Below are positions 50,262-59,200 of a DNA stretch of 64,000 nucleotides, one piece after another. Source of the stretch: Pseudomonas vlassakiae (GTDB lineage Bacteria; Pseudomonadota; Gammaproteobacteria; Pseudomonadales; Pseudomonadaceae). The notes below the pieces were generated by a model. The model saw only the letters and a program-made list of their open reading frames with translations, was not told the origin of the DNA and ran no database searches. The stretch lies in the NCBI RefSeq assembly GCF_014269035.2, contig NZ_JABWRP020000004.1, positions 62,001 through 126,000 on the forward strand. The letters run 5' to 3'. Position numbers and translations under genes: made by a program. Each line of letters starts with the position of its first letter. Position 1 is the stretch's first letter.

Positions 50262-52052
50262 TCAGTTGGCCTTGGCCTGAGTATTGTCCACCGGCTTCTT
50301 CACCGGCTCGGATTTGACCGTGGCTTTTTTCGGCTCGACCGCCTTTTTCGCCTGTTTGGCCGCAGGCTTGTGTGCCGGTGCATGCTTGGCCGGTACCGGC
50401 TTGGCTGGCGCAGCCTTCGTCGCGGCGGGCTTGGCTGGCTCTTCCTTGGCGATTTCAGCAGGGGCAGGCGCTACGGGGGCTGCTGCAGGCGCCGGTGCTG
50501 GCGCGCCTGCCTCAACTTTGGGCTCAACCTTGGCAACCGGCGCAGCCTTGGCCTCAGGCTTGTCGGAACCACCGAACAGGCGCGAGAAGAAACCGCCGCC
50601 AGTGTCCTTCTTCGCCACAGCGGCACCGGCTGTCGCCGCTGCCGCGACGGTCGCAGCCTTGGCCGGGTCGAACGACTTGCCGGCGAGCAAGTCCTGTACC
50701 TGGCTGGCAGCGCGCTGGCCGCTGCGCAGGGCGCCTTCGAGGGTGCCTGGGTAGAGCGCATCGGTGTGCTCACCGGCAAAGGTGATGCGCTGCACCGGGC
50801 GCTCCCACAGGCGCCAGTACTTGCTGATCTGCCCTGGGCCGTATGCCAGGTAGGCGCCACCGGTGCCGGCATCGATGCTGTAACGCTTGACCTCATAACC
50901 GGTGAACGCACCGCGAGCCTGTGGATAGAACGCATGCAGGCGGATCAGCACCTGGTCGACCATCTGTTTGTCGCCGAAGGCCTGCAGCAGCCGCGCATTG
51001 TCGCCCGACAGGTTGATCACCACGTTGGCACCGCCCTTGAGCGCCGGCTCGATCCACAGCATGCCGAGACCGGCGTTACTGAAGATCTCGCCCGACATGC
51101 GCGCGCGGCTTTCCCATACAGGTTGCTTGAACTTGAGCATCAGCTGGTCACGCCAGCCGTAGTTGGTGCCCTTGAGCGCCGCCATGTGCTGGCTGTCCAG
51201 GCCTGGGGTGATCTGAATCTTGGCCAGCGCCCGCAGAGGGACCGCCATCACCAGGTAATCGGCCTTGTAGTCGGTGCTGCCGACCTTGACGCTGACGCCG
51301 TCCTTGTCCTGCACGATCGCCGTGACCGGCGAGCTGGTCTTGATGGTCTTCAGTTGCTTGACGAATGCCTGGGCCAGCACCGGGCTGCCACCAGGCAGGC
51401 GCGCGGCACGCAGATCGCGATCACTGACGCCACGGTAGACGCGGTTCTGCTGAGCGAAGTAAAGCAGCGACAGGCGCGATGGCTCGTCGTAGCGGGTACG
51501 GATCTGCTGGTTGATCAACTGGCGTGCGGTGGCCGGCAATTGCAGCTTGTCGAGCCAGGTGGCGACGTTGATCTGGTCAAGGGCGAACAGGGTGCTGTTC
51601 GCCTGCGGGTTGAGCGGGTCATCGATCGAACGGGCCAGGTCGTCGAGGGTCTTTTCGTAGCGCTTGAGCGCCTCGGCGGTAGCCGGCTGCTTGGTGGCCA
51701 GGTCGGCGGCGCTGAAGTACTCGCCGTCGATCAGGTAGCCGGGGGTACGTACGAACTCCGGAGCGGGCAGTGTTTCAAGCTTGAAACGGTCAAGGTACTG
51801 GTTCAGCACCGGCTGGGCCTTGGCGTTACCGATCCATTCGCTGGTGGCCAGGCCCGAACGGCCACCCATGCCTGACTTGGCCTCCAGCAGGGTGACCTGC
51901 CAACCCTTGTTCTGCAGTTCATAGGCCGCAGTCAGGCCAGCCAGGCCGCCACCCACGACGATTGCCGAAGGTGTCTTGTCCTTTGCCAGCGCGGCGCCGC
52001 TGGACACACCGATCAATACCAACGCGCACAGGCGCACCCAAGCAGCAGCCAT
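50262..52052 (-). CDS. Flavin-dependent amine oxidase family protein with Ala/Pro/Lys tail
   Basis: 596 aa. Signal peptide-like MAAAWVRLCALVLIGVSSGAALA, suggesting export. An FAD-binding Rossmann motif SAIVVGGGLAGLTAAYELQ and the GG doublet GMGGRSG follow, then the C-terminal FAD contact ITFAGEHTDALYPGTLEGALRSG near residue 425, the pattern of monoamine oxidases and related flavoproteins. After about residue 450 comes a tail of about 145 residues dominated by Ala, Pro, Lys and Glu (repeats of the type KPVPAKHAPAHKPAAK), like a TonB-type spacer or envelope-spanning linker. Substrate unknown. A GC-rich gene; start ATG at 52052. Confidence 0.85.
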   Translation of the reverse strand: MAAAWVRLCALVLIGVSSGAALAKDKTPSAIVVGGGLAGLTAAYELQNKGWQVTLLEAKSGMGGRSGLATSEWIGNAKAQPVLNQYLDRFKLETLPAPEFVRTPGYLIDGEYFSAADLATKQPATAEALKRYEKTLDDLARSIDDPLNPQANSTLFALDQINVATWLDKLQLPATARQLINQQIRTRYDEPSRLSLLYFAQQNRVYRGVSDRDLRAARLPGGSPVLAQAFVKQLKTIKTSSPVTAIVQDKDGVSVKVGSTDYKADYLVMAVPLRALAKIQITPGLDSQHMAALKGTNYGWRDQLMLKFKQPVWESRARMSGEIFSNAGLGMLWIEPALKGGANVVINLSGDNARLLQAFGDKQMVDQVLIRLHAFYPQARGAFTGYEVKRYSIDAGTGGAYLAYGPGQISKYWRLWERPVQRITFAGEHTDALYPGTLEGALRSGQRAASQVQDLLAGKSFDPAKAATVAAAATAGAAVAKKDTGGGFFSRLFGGSDKPEAKAAPVAKVEPKVEAGAPAPAPAAAPVAPAPAEIAKEEPAKPAATKAAPAKPVPAKHAPAHKPAAKQAKKAVEPKKATVKSEPVKKPVDNTQAKAN

Positions 52053-52265
52053 GTCGGCGAACTCCGAGTTGAAATAGCAGGGATGGGAAGAGGCGGGAAT
52101 GCCCCGAGAGTCGATGCGCTAAGAATACGTCAGGTATCCGGACCCTGCCAGCACGGCGACATCAAGTGCCTCTGGCAACTGGCAATTTTGTCAGTAGCCA
52201 GGCATCTGGCCATTAGGCGAAGCTGGCGAAGGTGGCTGAAAAAAACCGACAAAAGGAGCTGCGCC

Positions 52266-52757
52266 ATGACCTATGAGGAGCATTTCGCACAGGTAGAAAG
52301 GCAATTTTTGTGGCACAACCAGACGGTACACACTCCCTCCGGCCTGAAAATCCGCTCCAACGGTACGTCATGGACCGGCCTGCATGAAGCCTTCAAAGGC
52401 GATGAAGGCACCGAGCTGGTGATTGGCGAGCACAGTGACGTGGAAATCAACTTCAACCAGGAAGTCGAATGCCTGCGGCTGGAGTATTACGTCGTCAGCG
52501 ACCAGCACTTCGACGGTGTGCAGATGCTGCTGGATACCGATGGCTACGACATGGACCTGATCGCCCCGATCCCGCGCAATTTCTATTGGCTCACCCTCGC
52601 CGGCAGCGGTTATACCGATTCCAGGCCGGGACCGATTGCCACGCAGCCCTATCACCAGGTCATCGAGGGGCCCTTCCGTCGCCTGACCATATCCACTTCA
52701 CAGGCTGGCACCGTCCATATTCGCAAGCTGGAATGGACCCGCACCTGCCGTCATTGA
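52266..52757 (+). CDS. Unrecognised 163-aa protein
   Basis: 163 aa; family not recognised. No signal peptide or membrane helix. The sequence looks mainly beta (FLWHNQTVHTPSGLKIRSNG, ELVIGEHSDVEINFNQ, LEYYVVSDQHFDGVQMLLD), with many acidic residues and one Cys pair far apart. The ATG at 52266 is favoured by AAGGAGC 6 nt upstream; 61 further open codons before it have no conserved features. It is a free-standing gene between the divergent amine oxidase and bioA, 78 bp before bioA and in the same direction. Confidence 0.75.
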   Translation: MTYEEHFAQVERQFLWHNQTVHTPSGLKIRSNGTSWTGLHEAFKGDEGTELVIGEHSDVEINFNQEVECLRLEYYVVSDQHFDGVQMLLDTDGYDMDLIAPIPRNFYWLTLAGSGYTDSRPGPIATQPYHQVIEGPFRRLTISTSQAGTVHIRKLEWTRTCRH

Positions 52758-52835
52758 CCACAAGCGGTTGTCCTGCCCCCTGGCTTTGCTTAGGCTTACG
52801 CGGTCAAAGCAGGCAGCAAGCCAGGAGAAGTGCCC

Positions 52836-54242
52836 ATGGGCCTTAACGATCAGTGGATGCAACGCGACCTCAAGGTCCTATGGCACCCCTGCACCCAGAT
52901 GAAAGACCACGAGCAGCTGCCACTGATCCCGATCCGGCGTGGTGAAGGCGTATGGCTCGAGGACTTCGACGGCAAACGCTACCTGGATGCCGTGAGCAGC
53001 TGGTGGGTCAACGTGTTCGGCCATGCCAACCCGCGCATCAACCAGCGCATCAAGGATCAGGTGGACGAGCTGGAACACGTCATCCTCGCCGGCTTCAGCC
53101 ACCAGCCGGTGATCGAGCTGTCCGAACGCCTGGTCGCCATGACCCCCGCCGGGCTCGACCGGGTGTTCTACGCCGACAACGGCTCGTCGTGCATCGAAGT
53201 GGCGTTGAAGATGAGCTTCCATTACTGGCAGAACATCGGCAAACCGGCGAAAAAGCGCTTCGTGACCCTGACCAACAGCTACCACGGCGAGACCATTGCC
53301 GCGATGTCGGTCGGCGACGTGCCCCTGTTCACCGAAACCTACAAGGCACTGCTGCTCGACACCCTCAAGGTGCCAAGCCCGGACTGCTACCTGCGCCCCG
53401 AGGGCATGGGCTGGGAAGAACACTCGCGCACCATGTTCGCCGCCATGGAACAGACCCTGGCCGAACACCACGAAACCCTCTCGGCAGTGATCATCGAACC
53501 GCTGATCCAGGGTGCCGGCGGCATGCGCATGTATCACCCGATATACCTCAAGCTGCTGCGCGAAGCCTGCGACCGCTATGACGTGCACCTTATCCACGAC
53601 GAGATCGCCGTCGGCTTCGGCCGCACCGGCACGATGTTCGCCTGCGAACAGGCCGGCATCCGCCCGGACTTCCTGTGCCTGTCCAAGGCCCTGACCGGTG
53701 GCTACCTGCCGCTGGCCGCCTGCCTGACCACCGACAAGGTGTACCAGGCCTTCTACGACGATTACCCGACCCTGCGCGCGTTCCTCCACTCGCACAGCTA
53801 CACCGGCAACCCGCTGGCCTGCGCCGCCGCCCTGGCGACGCTGGACATCTTCGAGCAGGACAATGTGATCGAGGCCAACAAGCCCCTGGCCGCGCGCATG
53901 GCCAGCGCCACCGCGCACCTGGCCGAGCATGCCCATGTCGCCGAGGTTCGCCAGACCGGCATGGCCCTGGCCATCGAGATGGTCCAGGACAAGGCCACCA
54001 AGGCTGCCTACCCATGGCAGGAGCGTCGTGGCCTGAAGGTGTTCGAGCACGCCCTGACCCGCGGCGCGCTGCTGCGCCCGTTGGGCAGCGTGGTGTACTT
54101 CCTGCCGCCGTATGTGATTACTCCGGAGCAGATCGACTTCCTCGCCGAAGTGGCCAGCGAAGGCATCGACATCGCCACCCGCGATAGCGTCAGCGTCGCC
54201 GTACCAGCCAACTTCCACCCCGACTTCCGCGACCCCGGCTAG
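52836..54242 (+). CDS. bioA: Adenosylmethionine-8-amino-7-oxononanoate aminotransferase
   Basis: 468 aa. PLP-dependent class III aminotransferase of biotin synthesis, using SAM as amino donor to make 7,8-diaminopelargonate. N-terminal LWHPCTQMKDHEQLPLIPI is characteristic of BioA; further FYADNGSSCIEVALKM, the PLP-contact Asp in LIHDEIAVGFGRTGTMFACE, and the Schiff-base Lys in LCLSKALTGGYLPLAA. ATG 52836 has AGGAG 8 nt upstream; a GTG 6 bp earlier is possible. The other bio genes are not in this window. Confidence 0.96.
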   Translation: MGLNDQWMQRDLKVLWHPCTQMKDHEQLPLIPIRRGEGVWLEDFDGKRYLDAVSSWWVNVFGHANPRINQRIKDQVDELEHVILAGFSHQPVIELSERLVAMTPAGLDRVFYADNGSSCIEVALKMSFHYWQNIGKPAKKRFVTLTNSYHGETIAAMSVGDVPLFTETYKALLLDTLKVPSPDCYLRPEGMGWEEHSRTMFAAMEQTLAEHHETLSAVIIEPLIQGAGGMRMYHPIYLKLLREACDRYDVHLIHDEIAVGFGRTGTMFACEQAGIRPDFLCLSKALTGGYLPLAACLTTDKVYQAFYDDYPTLRAFLHSHSYTGNPLACAAALATLDIFEQDNVIEANKPLAARMASATAHLAEHAHVAEVRQTGMALAIEMVQDKATKAAYPWQERRGLKVFEHALTRGALLRPLGSVVYFLPPYVITPEQIDFLAEVASEGIDIATRDSVSVAVPANFHPDFRDPG

Positions 54243-54260
54243 TAGCAGCCCTTGCACTAT

Positions 54261-54385
54261 CCCTTGTGGGAGCGGCCTTGTGTCGCGAAAGGGCCGCAAC
54301 GCGGCCCCGGCAATTTCCGCTGCGAAGCTGAAAATCTGGGGCTGCTTCGCAGCCCTTTCGCGACACAAGGCCGCTCCCACAAGGG
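54261..54385. repeat. REP-like inverted pair (REPIN-type), 33-bp perfect arms
   Basis: 54261-54293 and 54353-54385 are exact reverse complements over 33 bp, with a partially palindromic spacer that contains ggggctgcttcgcagccc (54338-54355). It has the same core as the elements at 17517 and 29726. It fills the bioA-rsmE gap. Confidence 0.9.
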
Positions 54386-54416
54386 GTGATGTCCCTCAAA
54401 CATTCCGAGCCGAACC

Positions 54417-55139
54417 ATGAGACTGTCCCGCTTCTTCATCGATGCCCCCCTGAGCCTTGGCGAACACGACCTGCCCGAAGCCCAGGCCCACTACATTGGC
54501 CGCGTCCTGCGCATGGCCCCTGGCGATGCCGTGCAGCTGTTCGATGGCAGCGGCCAGGAATACCTCGGCCAGTTGCTCGAAGTCGGCAAGAAGACGGTAC
54601 GCGTCAGCCTCGACCAGGCCATCACCGGCCAGTCCGACTCGCCGCTGCAGGTTCACCTCGGCCAGGGCCTGTCCCGAGGCGAGCGCATGGACTGGGCGAT
54701 CCAGAAGGCCACCGAGCTGGGTGCCAACGTCATTACCCCGATCGTCAGCGAGCGCTGCGAAGTGCGCCTGAAGGACGAGCGCGCCGACAAGCGCCTGGCC
54801 CACTGGCGCCAGGTGGCGATCAGTGCCTGCGAACAATGCGGCCGTTCGACGCTGCCGGTCATCCATCCGCCCGTGACCCTGGCCGAATGGCTCAAGGGCA
54901 CCGAGGCCGAGCTCAAGCTGGTCCTGCACCCGGTCGCCGAGCCGCTGACCAGCCATGACAAGCCGGCAACGCTGGCCTTCCTGATCGGCCCGGAAGGTGG
55001 CCTGAGTGATACGGAAGTCGAACAGGCCAAGGCTGCTGGCTTCCATGCCGCACGCCTCGGGCCGCGGGTACTGCGGACCGAGACCGCACCGGTGGTGGCG
55101 CTGTCGGTCGCGCAGCAGCTGTGGGGTGACTTTTCGTAA
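54417..55139 (+). CDS. rsmE: 16S rRNA (uracil(1498)-N3)-methyltransferase
   Basis: 240 aa, full length. A SPOUT-fold enzyme methylating N3 of U1498 in 16S rRNA. N-terminal PUA-like domain (RLSRFFIDAPLSLGEHDLPE, HYIGRVLRMAPGDAVQLFDG), then the knot: KATELGANVITPIVSERCEV, LAFLIGPEGGLSDTEVEQA, and ARLGPRVLRTETAPVVAL, the last two forming the SAM pocket. Ribosome site weak. It is convergent with the hemolysin III gene, only 8 bp apart. Confidence 0.95.
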   Translation: MRLSRFFIDAPLSLGEHDLPEAQAHYIGRVLRMAPGDAVQLFDGSGQEYLGQLLEVGKKTVRVSLDQAITGQSDSPLQVHLGQGLSRGERMDWAIQKATELGANVITPIVSERCEVRLKDERADKRLAHWRQVAISACEQCGRSTLPVIHPPVTLAEWLKGTEAELKLVLHPVAEPLTSHDKPATLAFLIGPEGGLSDTEVEQAKAAGFHAARLGPRVLRTETAPVVALSVAQQLWGDFS

Positions 55140-55147
55140 ACAAAAAG

Positions 55148-55765
55148 CTAACGCACGTACAGCGACACCGCCACGAAGTGCATGAGGCTGCCGACAATCA
55201 CGAACAGGTGCCAGATGCCATGCGCATGGCGCAAGCGACTGTCGAGGGCGAAGAAAATGATGCCGACGGTATAGAACACGCCGCCGGCAGCCAGCCAGGT
55301 GAAGCCGGCAGTGCCGAGGTTGTTCAGCAGCGGCTTGACTGCCACCAGCACGATCCAGCCCATCAGCGCATAGATGATGATCGACAGGATGCGCGCTTCC
55401 GAGCGCGGCTTGATCTCTTGCAACATGCCGATCACCGCCAGCCCCCAGACCACGCCGAACAGGCTCCAGCCCCAGGGCCCGCGCAGGCTGACCAGGCAGA
55501 ACGGGGTGTAGCTGCCGGCGATCAGCAGGTAGATCGACAGGTGATCGAGCTTGCGCATGATCACCTTCGCCCGCCCGCGCGTGCTGTGGTACAGGGTGGA
55601 AATGCTGTAGAGCAACAGCAACGTGCTGCCATAGATGGAGAAACTGACGATCTTCCACGGGTCGCCCTGCAGGCCAGCAGCGACGATCAGCCAGATGGCA
55701 CCGATACAGGCCAGGACGGCACCGACCAGGTGGGTCCAGGCATTGAAGCGTTCACCGTAGTACAT
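55148..55765 (-). CDS. Hemolysin III family membrane protein (YqfA/PAQR-type)
   Basis: 205 aa with seven hydrophobic segments. PAQR/HlyIII signature: YYGERFNAWTHLVGAVLACIG with the conserved N-terminal E...H, STLYHSTRGRAKVIMRKLDHLSIYLLIAGSY (Ser-Thr-x-Tyr-His and Asp-His metal ligands), and the C-terminal HAHGIWHLFVIVGSLMHF. Related receptors bind zinc and act as hydrolases; bacterial members are poorly defined, and hemolysis is not implied. ATG 55765 is preceded by AGGAGG at a wide spacing. Confidence 0.9.
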   Translation of the reverse strand: MYYGERFNAWTHLVGAVLACIGAIWLIVAAGLQGDPWKIVSFSIYGSTLLLLYSISTLYHSTRGRAKVIMRKLDHLSIYLLIAGSYTPFCLVSLRGPWGWSLFGVVWGLAVIGMLQEIKPRSEARILSIIIYALMGWIVLVAVKPLLNNLGTAGFTWLAAGGVFYTVGIIFFALDSRLRHAHGIWHLFVIVGSLMHFVAVSLYVR

Positions 55766-55824
55766 GCAAACACAGACCTCCTGAATCGGGCTGGGTTCAT
55801 GACAGGGTCCGTTCCTGCCTCATC

Positions 55825-56298
55825 CTAGCCAAAAGCAGGCTGCAGTTCAGCGTCACGCACCAGCCTTTCCAGCCCGACCAGGTCCGGCACACGCGCCACT
55901 TGCTCGCCTACCTGCACCGCGGCCAGCTCCAGGCTGCCCAGCGGCACATCCACATAGTTGAGCTGGCTATCGAGCTTGCACGAGCGCGGAATGTCCTGCA
56001 GCAGCACTGCCAGGTAGCGCAAGCCGGTGTCCCCGAGCGCATTCAGCACCACGATCCGCGCCCGCTCGCCACAGGGCGTCTCACCGCCGCAGGCGGCCTC
56101 GAAACCGATCAACGGCAGATGCTGCTGTCGCCAGTCGATCCACCCCAGGTGCCAAGCCGGGTCACCCGGTTCGCACACCAGGTTGCGTTGGCCGATCAGT
56201 TCGACCACAGCGACGTTGGGCAATACCAGCGTACGGTCGCCCAGCGGCAGCAGCAGGCCTGTGAGGCTGCTGCGTTGCCCTGCAATCAGTTCAAGCAT
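55825..56298 (-). CDS. chpC: CheW-like adaptor ChpC
   Basis: 157 aa. A single CheW domain (LLPLGDRTLVLPNVAVVELI, GDPAWHLGWIDWRQQHLPLIGF). In P. aeruginosa chpC is the CheW-like gene of the pilus chemosensory cluster. Its ATG overlaps the chpA stop by 8 bp, so it is translationally coupled and probably the last gene of the pilH-pilI-pilJ-chpA-chpC unit. Probably links additional receptors to ChpA. No chpB lies between it and chpA, unlike in P. aeruginosa. Confidence 0.85.
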   Translation of the reverse strand: MLELIAGQRSSLTGLLLPLGDRTLVLPNVAVVELIGQRNLVCEPGDPAWHLGWIDWRQQHLPLIGFEAACGGETPCGERARIVVLNALGDTGLRYLAVLLQDIPRSCKLDSQLNYVDVPLGSLELAAVQVGEQVARVPDLVGLERLVRDAELQPAFG

Positions 56299-59200
56299 GG
56301 GTCTGGCTCCAGTGGGCGATGCTCTGCAGCAGTACCGACTCCTGATAGGGTTTGCCCAGGTAGTCGTTGACGCCGATGGCCATGGCCCGGTCGCGGTGCT
56401 TCTGCCCGGTGCGCGAGGTGATCATGATGATCGGCAAGTCTTTCAGACGCTCGTCGCGGCGAATGCGGGTGGCCACTTCGAAACCATCCATGCGCGGCAT
56501 CTCGATGTCCAGCAACAGTACGTCGGGGCGGTGCTCTTCCAGCAGGGCCATGGCATCGACACCATCCTTGGCCGTCATCACGCTCATGCCATGGCGCTCC
56601 AGCAGGCGACTGGTGACCTTGCGCACGGTGACCGAGTCGTCCACCACCATCACCAGCGTGGCCCGCCGGGGTGCCGGGCCGAACAAGGTGCGCTGCACCC
56701 CGCTACCCCCCGGCAGACGCGCCAGCCGCCGCTGCTGGCCACGCAGCTGGCCCAGCAGGTCGAGGATCAGTACCACGCGGCCATCACCGAGCAAGGTCGC
56801 CCCCGACAAACCCGCCACGGCGGCGAACTGCGGGCCAAGGCTCTTGACCACGATCTCACGGCTCGGCGACAGGCTGTCTACCTGAATGGCGAACGACTGC
56901 TCCTGGGAATGCAGCAGCAACACCGGCAGCGGCACGCTCTGCCCCAGCAGCACCGGGCGCGGCAGCCCCTGCAGCAGCTCGCCGAGGTAACGCAACTCGT
57001 ACTCGTGGCCGCCATACACATAACGCGGGGCGTCCAGCTGATAACAGGCGGCCAGTTCGGCCGGTGGTACACGCACGATGCCTTCGATGGTGTTGAGCGG
57101 TATGGCGTACTGCTCCTCGCCCAGGTGCACCATCAAGGCCCGGTTGATCGACACGGTGAACGGCAAGCGGATCAGGAACCGTGCGCCCTTGCCCTGGGCC
57201 GACTCGATGGTCATCGAGCCGCCCAGTTGCTTGACCTCTTCGTGGACCACGTCCATGCCCAGGCCGCGCCCGGAAATCTGGGTGATCTTCTCCGCCGTGG
57301 AAAAGCCCGGGCGCAGGATGAACTGCAGGATCTCGTGATCGCTCAGGTGCGCCTGCGGGTCCAGCAGGCCACGCTTGATTGCCTTGCGCCGGACCGCCTC
57401 CAGCGGCACGCCGGCGCCGTCGTCGGTCATCTCGATGACGATGTCAGCGCCTTCATGCAGCAAGTTCAGGTGAATGGTGCCCTGCTCTGGCTTGCCCGCG
57501 GCCAGGCGTATCTCGCGCGACTCAAGGCCGTGATCGACTGCATTGCGCAGCATGTGCTCCAGTGGCGCGACCATCCGTTCCAGCACACTGCGGTCCAGTT
57601 CACCCTCGGCATTGCCGACCACCAGCTCGACCTGCTTGCCCAGCTCGCTGGCCACCTGGCGCACGACCCGCTGCAAGCGCGGCACCAGGCGTTCGAACGG
57701 GACCATCAGGGTCGCGGTCAGGCCTTCCTGCAACTGGCTGTTCACCCGGGCCTGTTGTTGCAGCAGGCTGTAGGCCTCCTGGGCACGCTGGGCAAGGGTT
57801 TCCTTGAGGTCGAGCAGGTCGGAGGCCGACTCGAACAGGGCCCGCGACAGCTGCTGCAGTTGCGAATGGCGGTCCATCTCCAGCGGGTCGAAATCTTCGT
57901 AGGCGTCTCCCTCGAACGCCTGGCGGCTGCTGATCCGCCCCTGGGTCTCGATGTCCAGGCGCAGCAGCTGGTCGCGCATGCGCTCCAGGGTGGTTTCCAT
58001 CTCGTTGAGGGCGAACTGGGCATCGTTGACTTGCTGTTCGATACGGCCGCGAATGACCGAATGCTCGCCGGCCAGGTTGCCCAGGTCGTCGAGCAGCTCG
58101 GCGTCGACCTTGACCATGTCGCCCGGCGCCCGCTCCGGTGTCGCCACCGGCGTTTCGGCGGGTGCGGTGTCCGCCGGGGCCTGGCTGGCCGCGCTGTCGG
58201 TCAGTGCGGCACTGCTGAAGTTACGGATGTAGTCGATCAGCGCGGTAGCGGTGTGCAGCGGCTGGCCCAGGCGCACGGCGTCGAGCATATGCGCCAGGCG
58301 GTCATGGCAGTTCTGCAACAGTGCGAACAGCGCCGAGCTCGGCGGCAGGCGCCCGGCGGCGAGCAGCTCGTAAAGGAATTCCAGCTCATGGGCCAGGTCG
58401 CCGATGGCGCTGATCTCGACCATGCGCGCGCCCCCTTTGAGGGTGTGCAGGTCACGCAGCAGGTTCTCCACTTCGACGCTGTTGCGCGGGTCGGCCTGCC
58501 AGCGCGCCAGGGCGGCGGCGGCGCTTTCGACGATGTCCGAGCTTTCTTCGAGGAAGACCTCGAGCAGCTCCTTGTCGCCTGGGCTGTCAGCATCCTCTTC
58601 GTGCTCCAGCGCGCCAGCAAGCGGCGTCACTGCATCAGCGCTTACCAAGCCGGTGGCATCGGCCGCCAGCGCCCCCTCCAACACGTCGCGCAGGGCGTCG
58701 ATACAGTCAGGCCGTGGGCTGAGCGCCTGCCCGGCGGCCACTTCGTCGAGCATGTCCAGCAGGGCTTCATGGGCTTGCCGGGCAACGGCGAAAAAGCGCG
58801 GGCTGGCGCCCAGGCTACCCTCCTCCACCGCGCCGTAGAGATCGAGCAGAGCCTCGCAGATGGCATCCATCTGCCACAGGTCGGCAAGGTGCGCGGCGTG
58901 GCCAAGGCTGGTCAGCTCATCGAGCAAGGTCTCCAGCGGTTCGCGCTGCCCGGGCTGCTGTTGCCAACGCGACAGCAGCGACTCGGCGTCCAGCAGCATG
59001 TCCATGGCCTGGGCCAGGAAACTGGCGATCAGCTGTGGGTCGCGCTTGCCACTGCGTGTGTGTTGAGGCTCGGCATGCAGGCTGGCCAGGCGCAGGTCCA
59101 CTGCCTCGCCGACCTGCTCGATCAGCTGCGCCGCCCCCGGGATGGTCGCCAAAGGTGTACTGCCGAGCTGCGCCAGGCCCTGCAGGAACAGGCCATGGGC

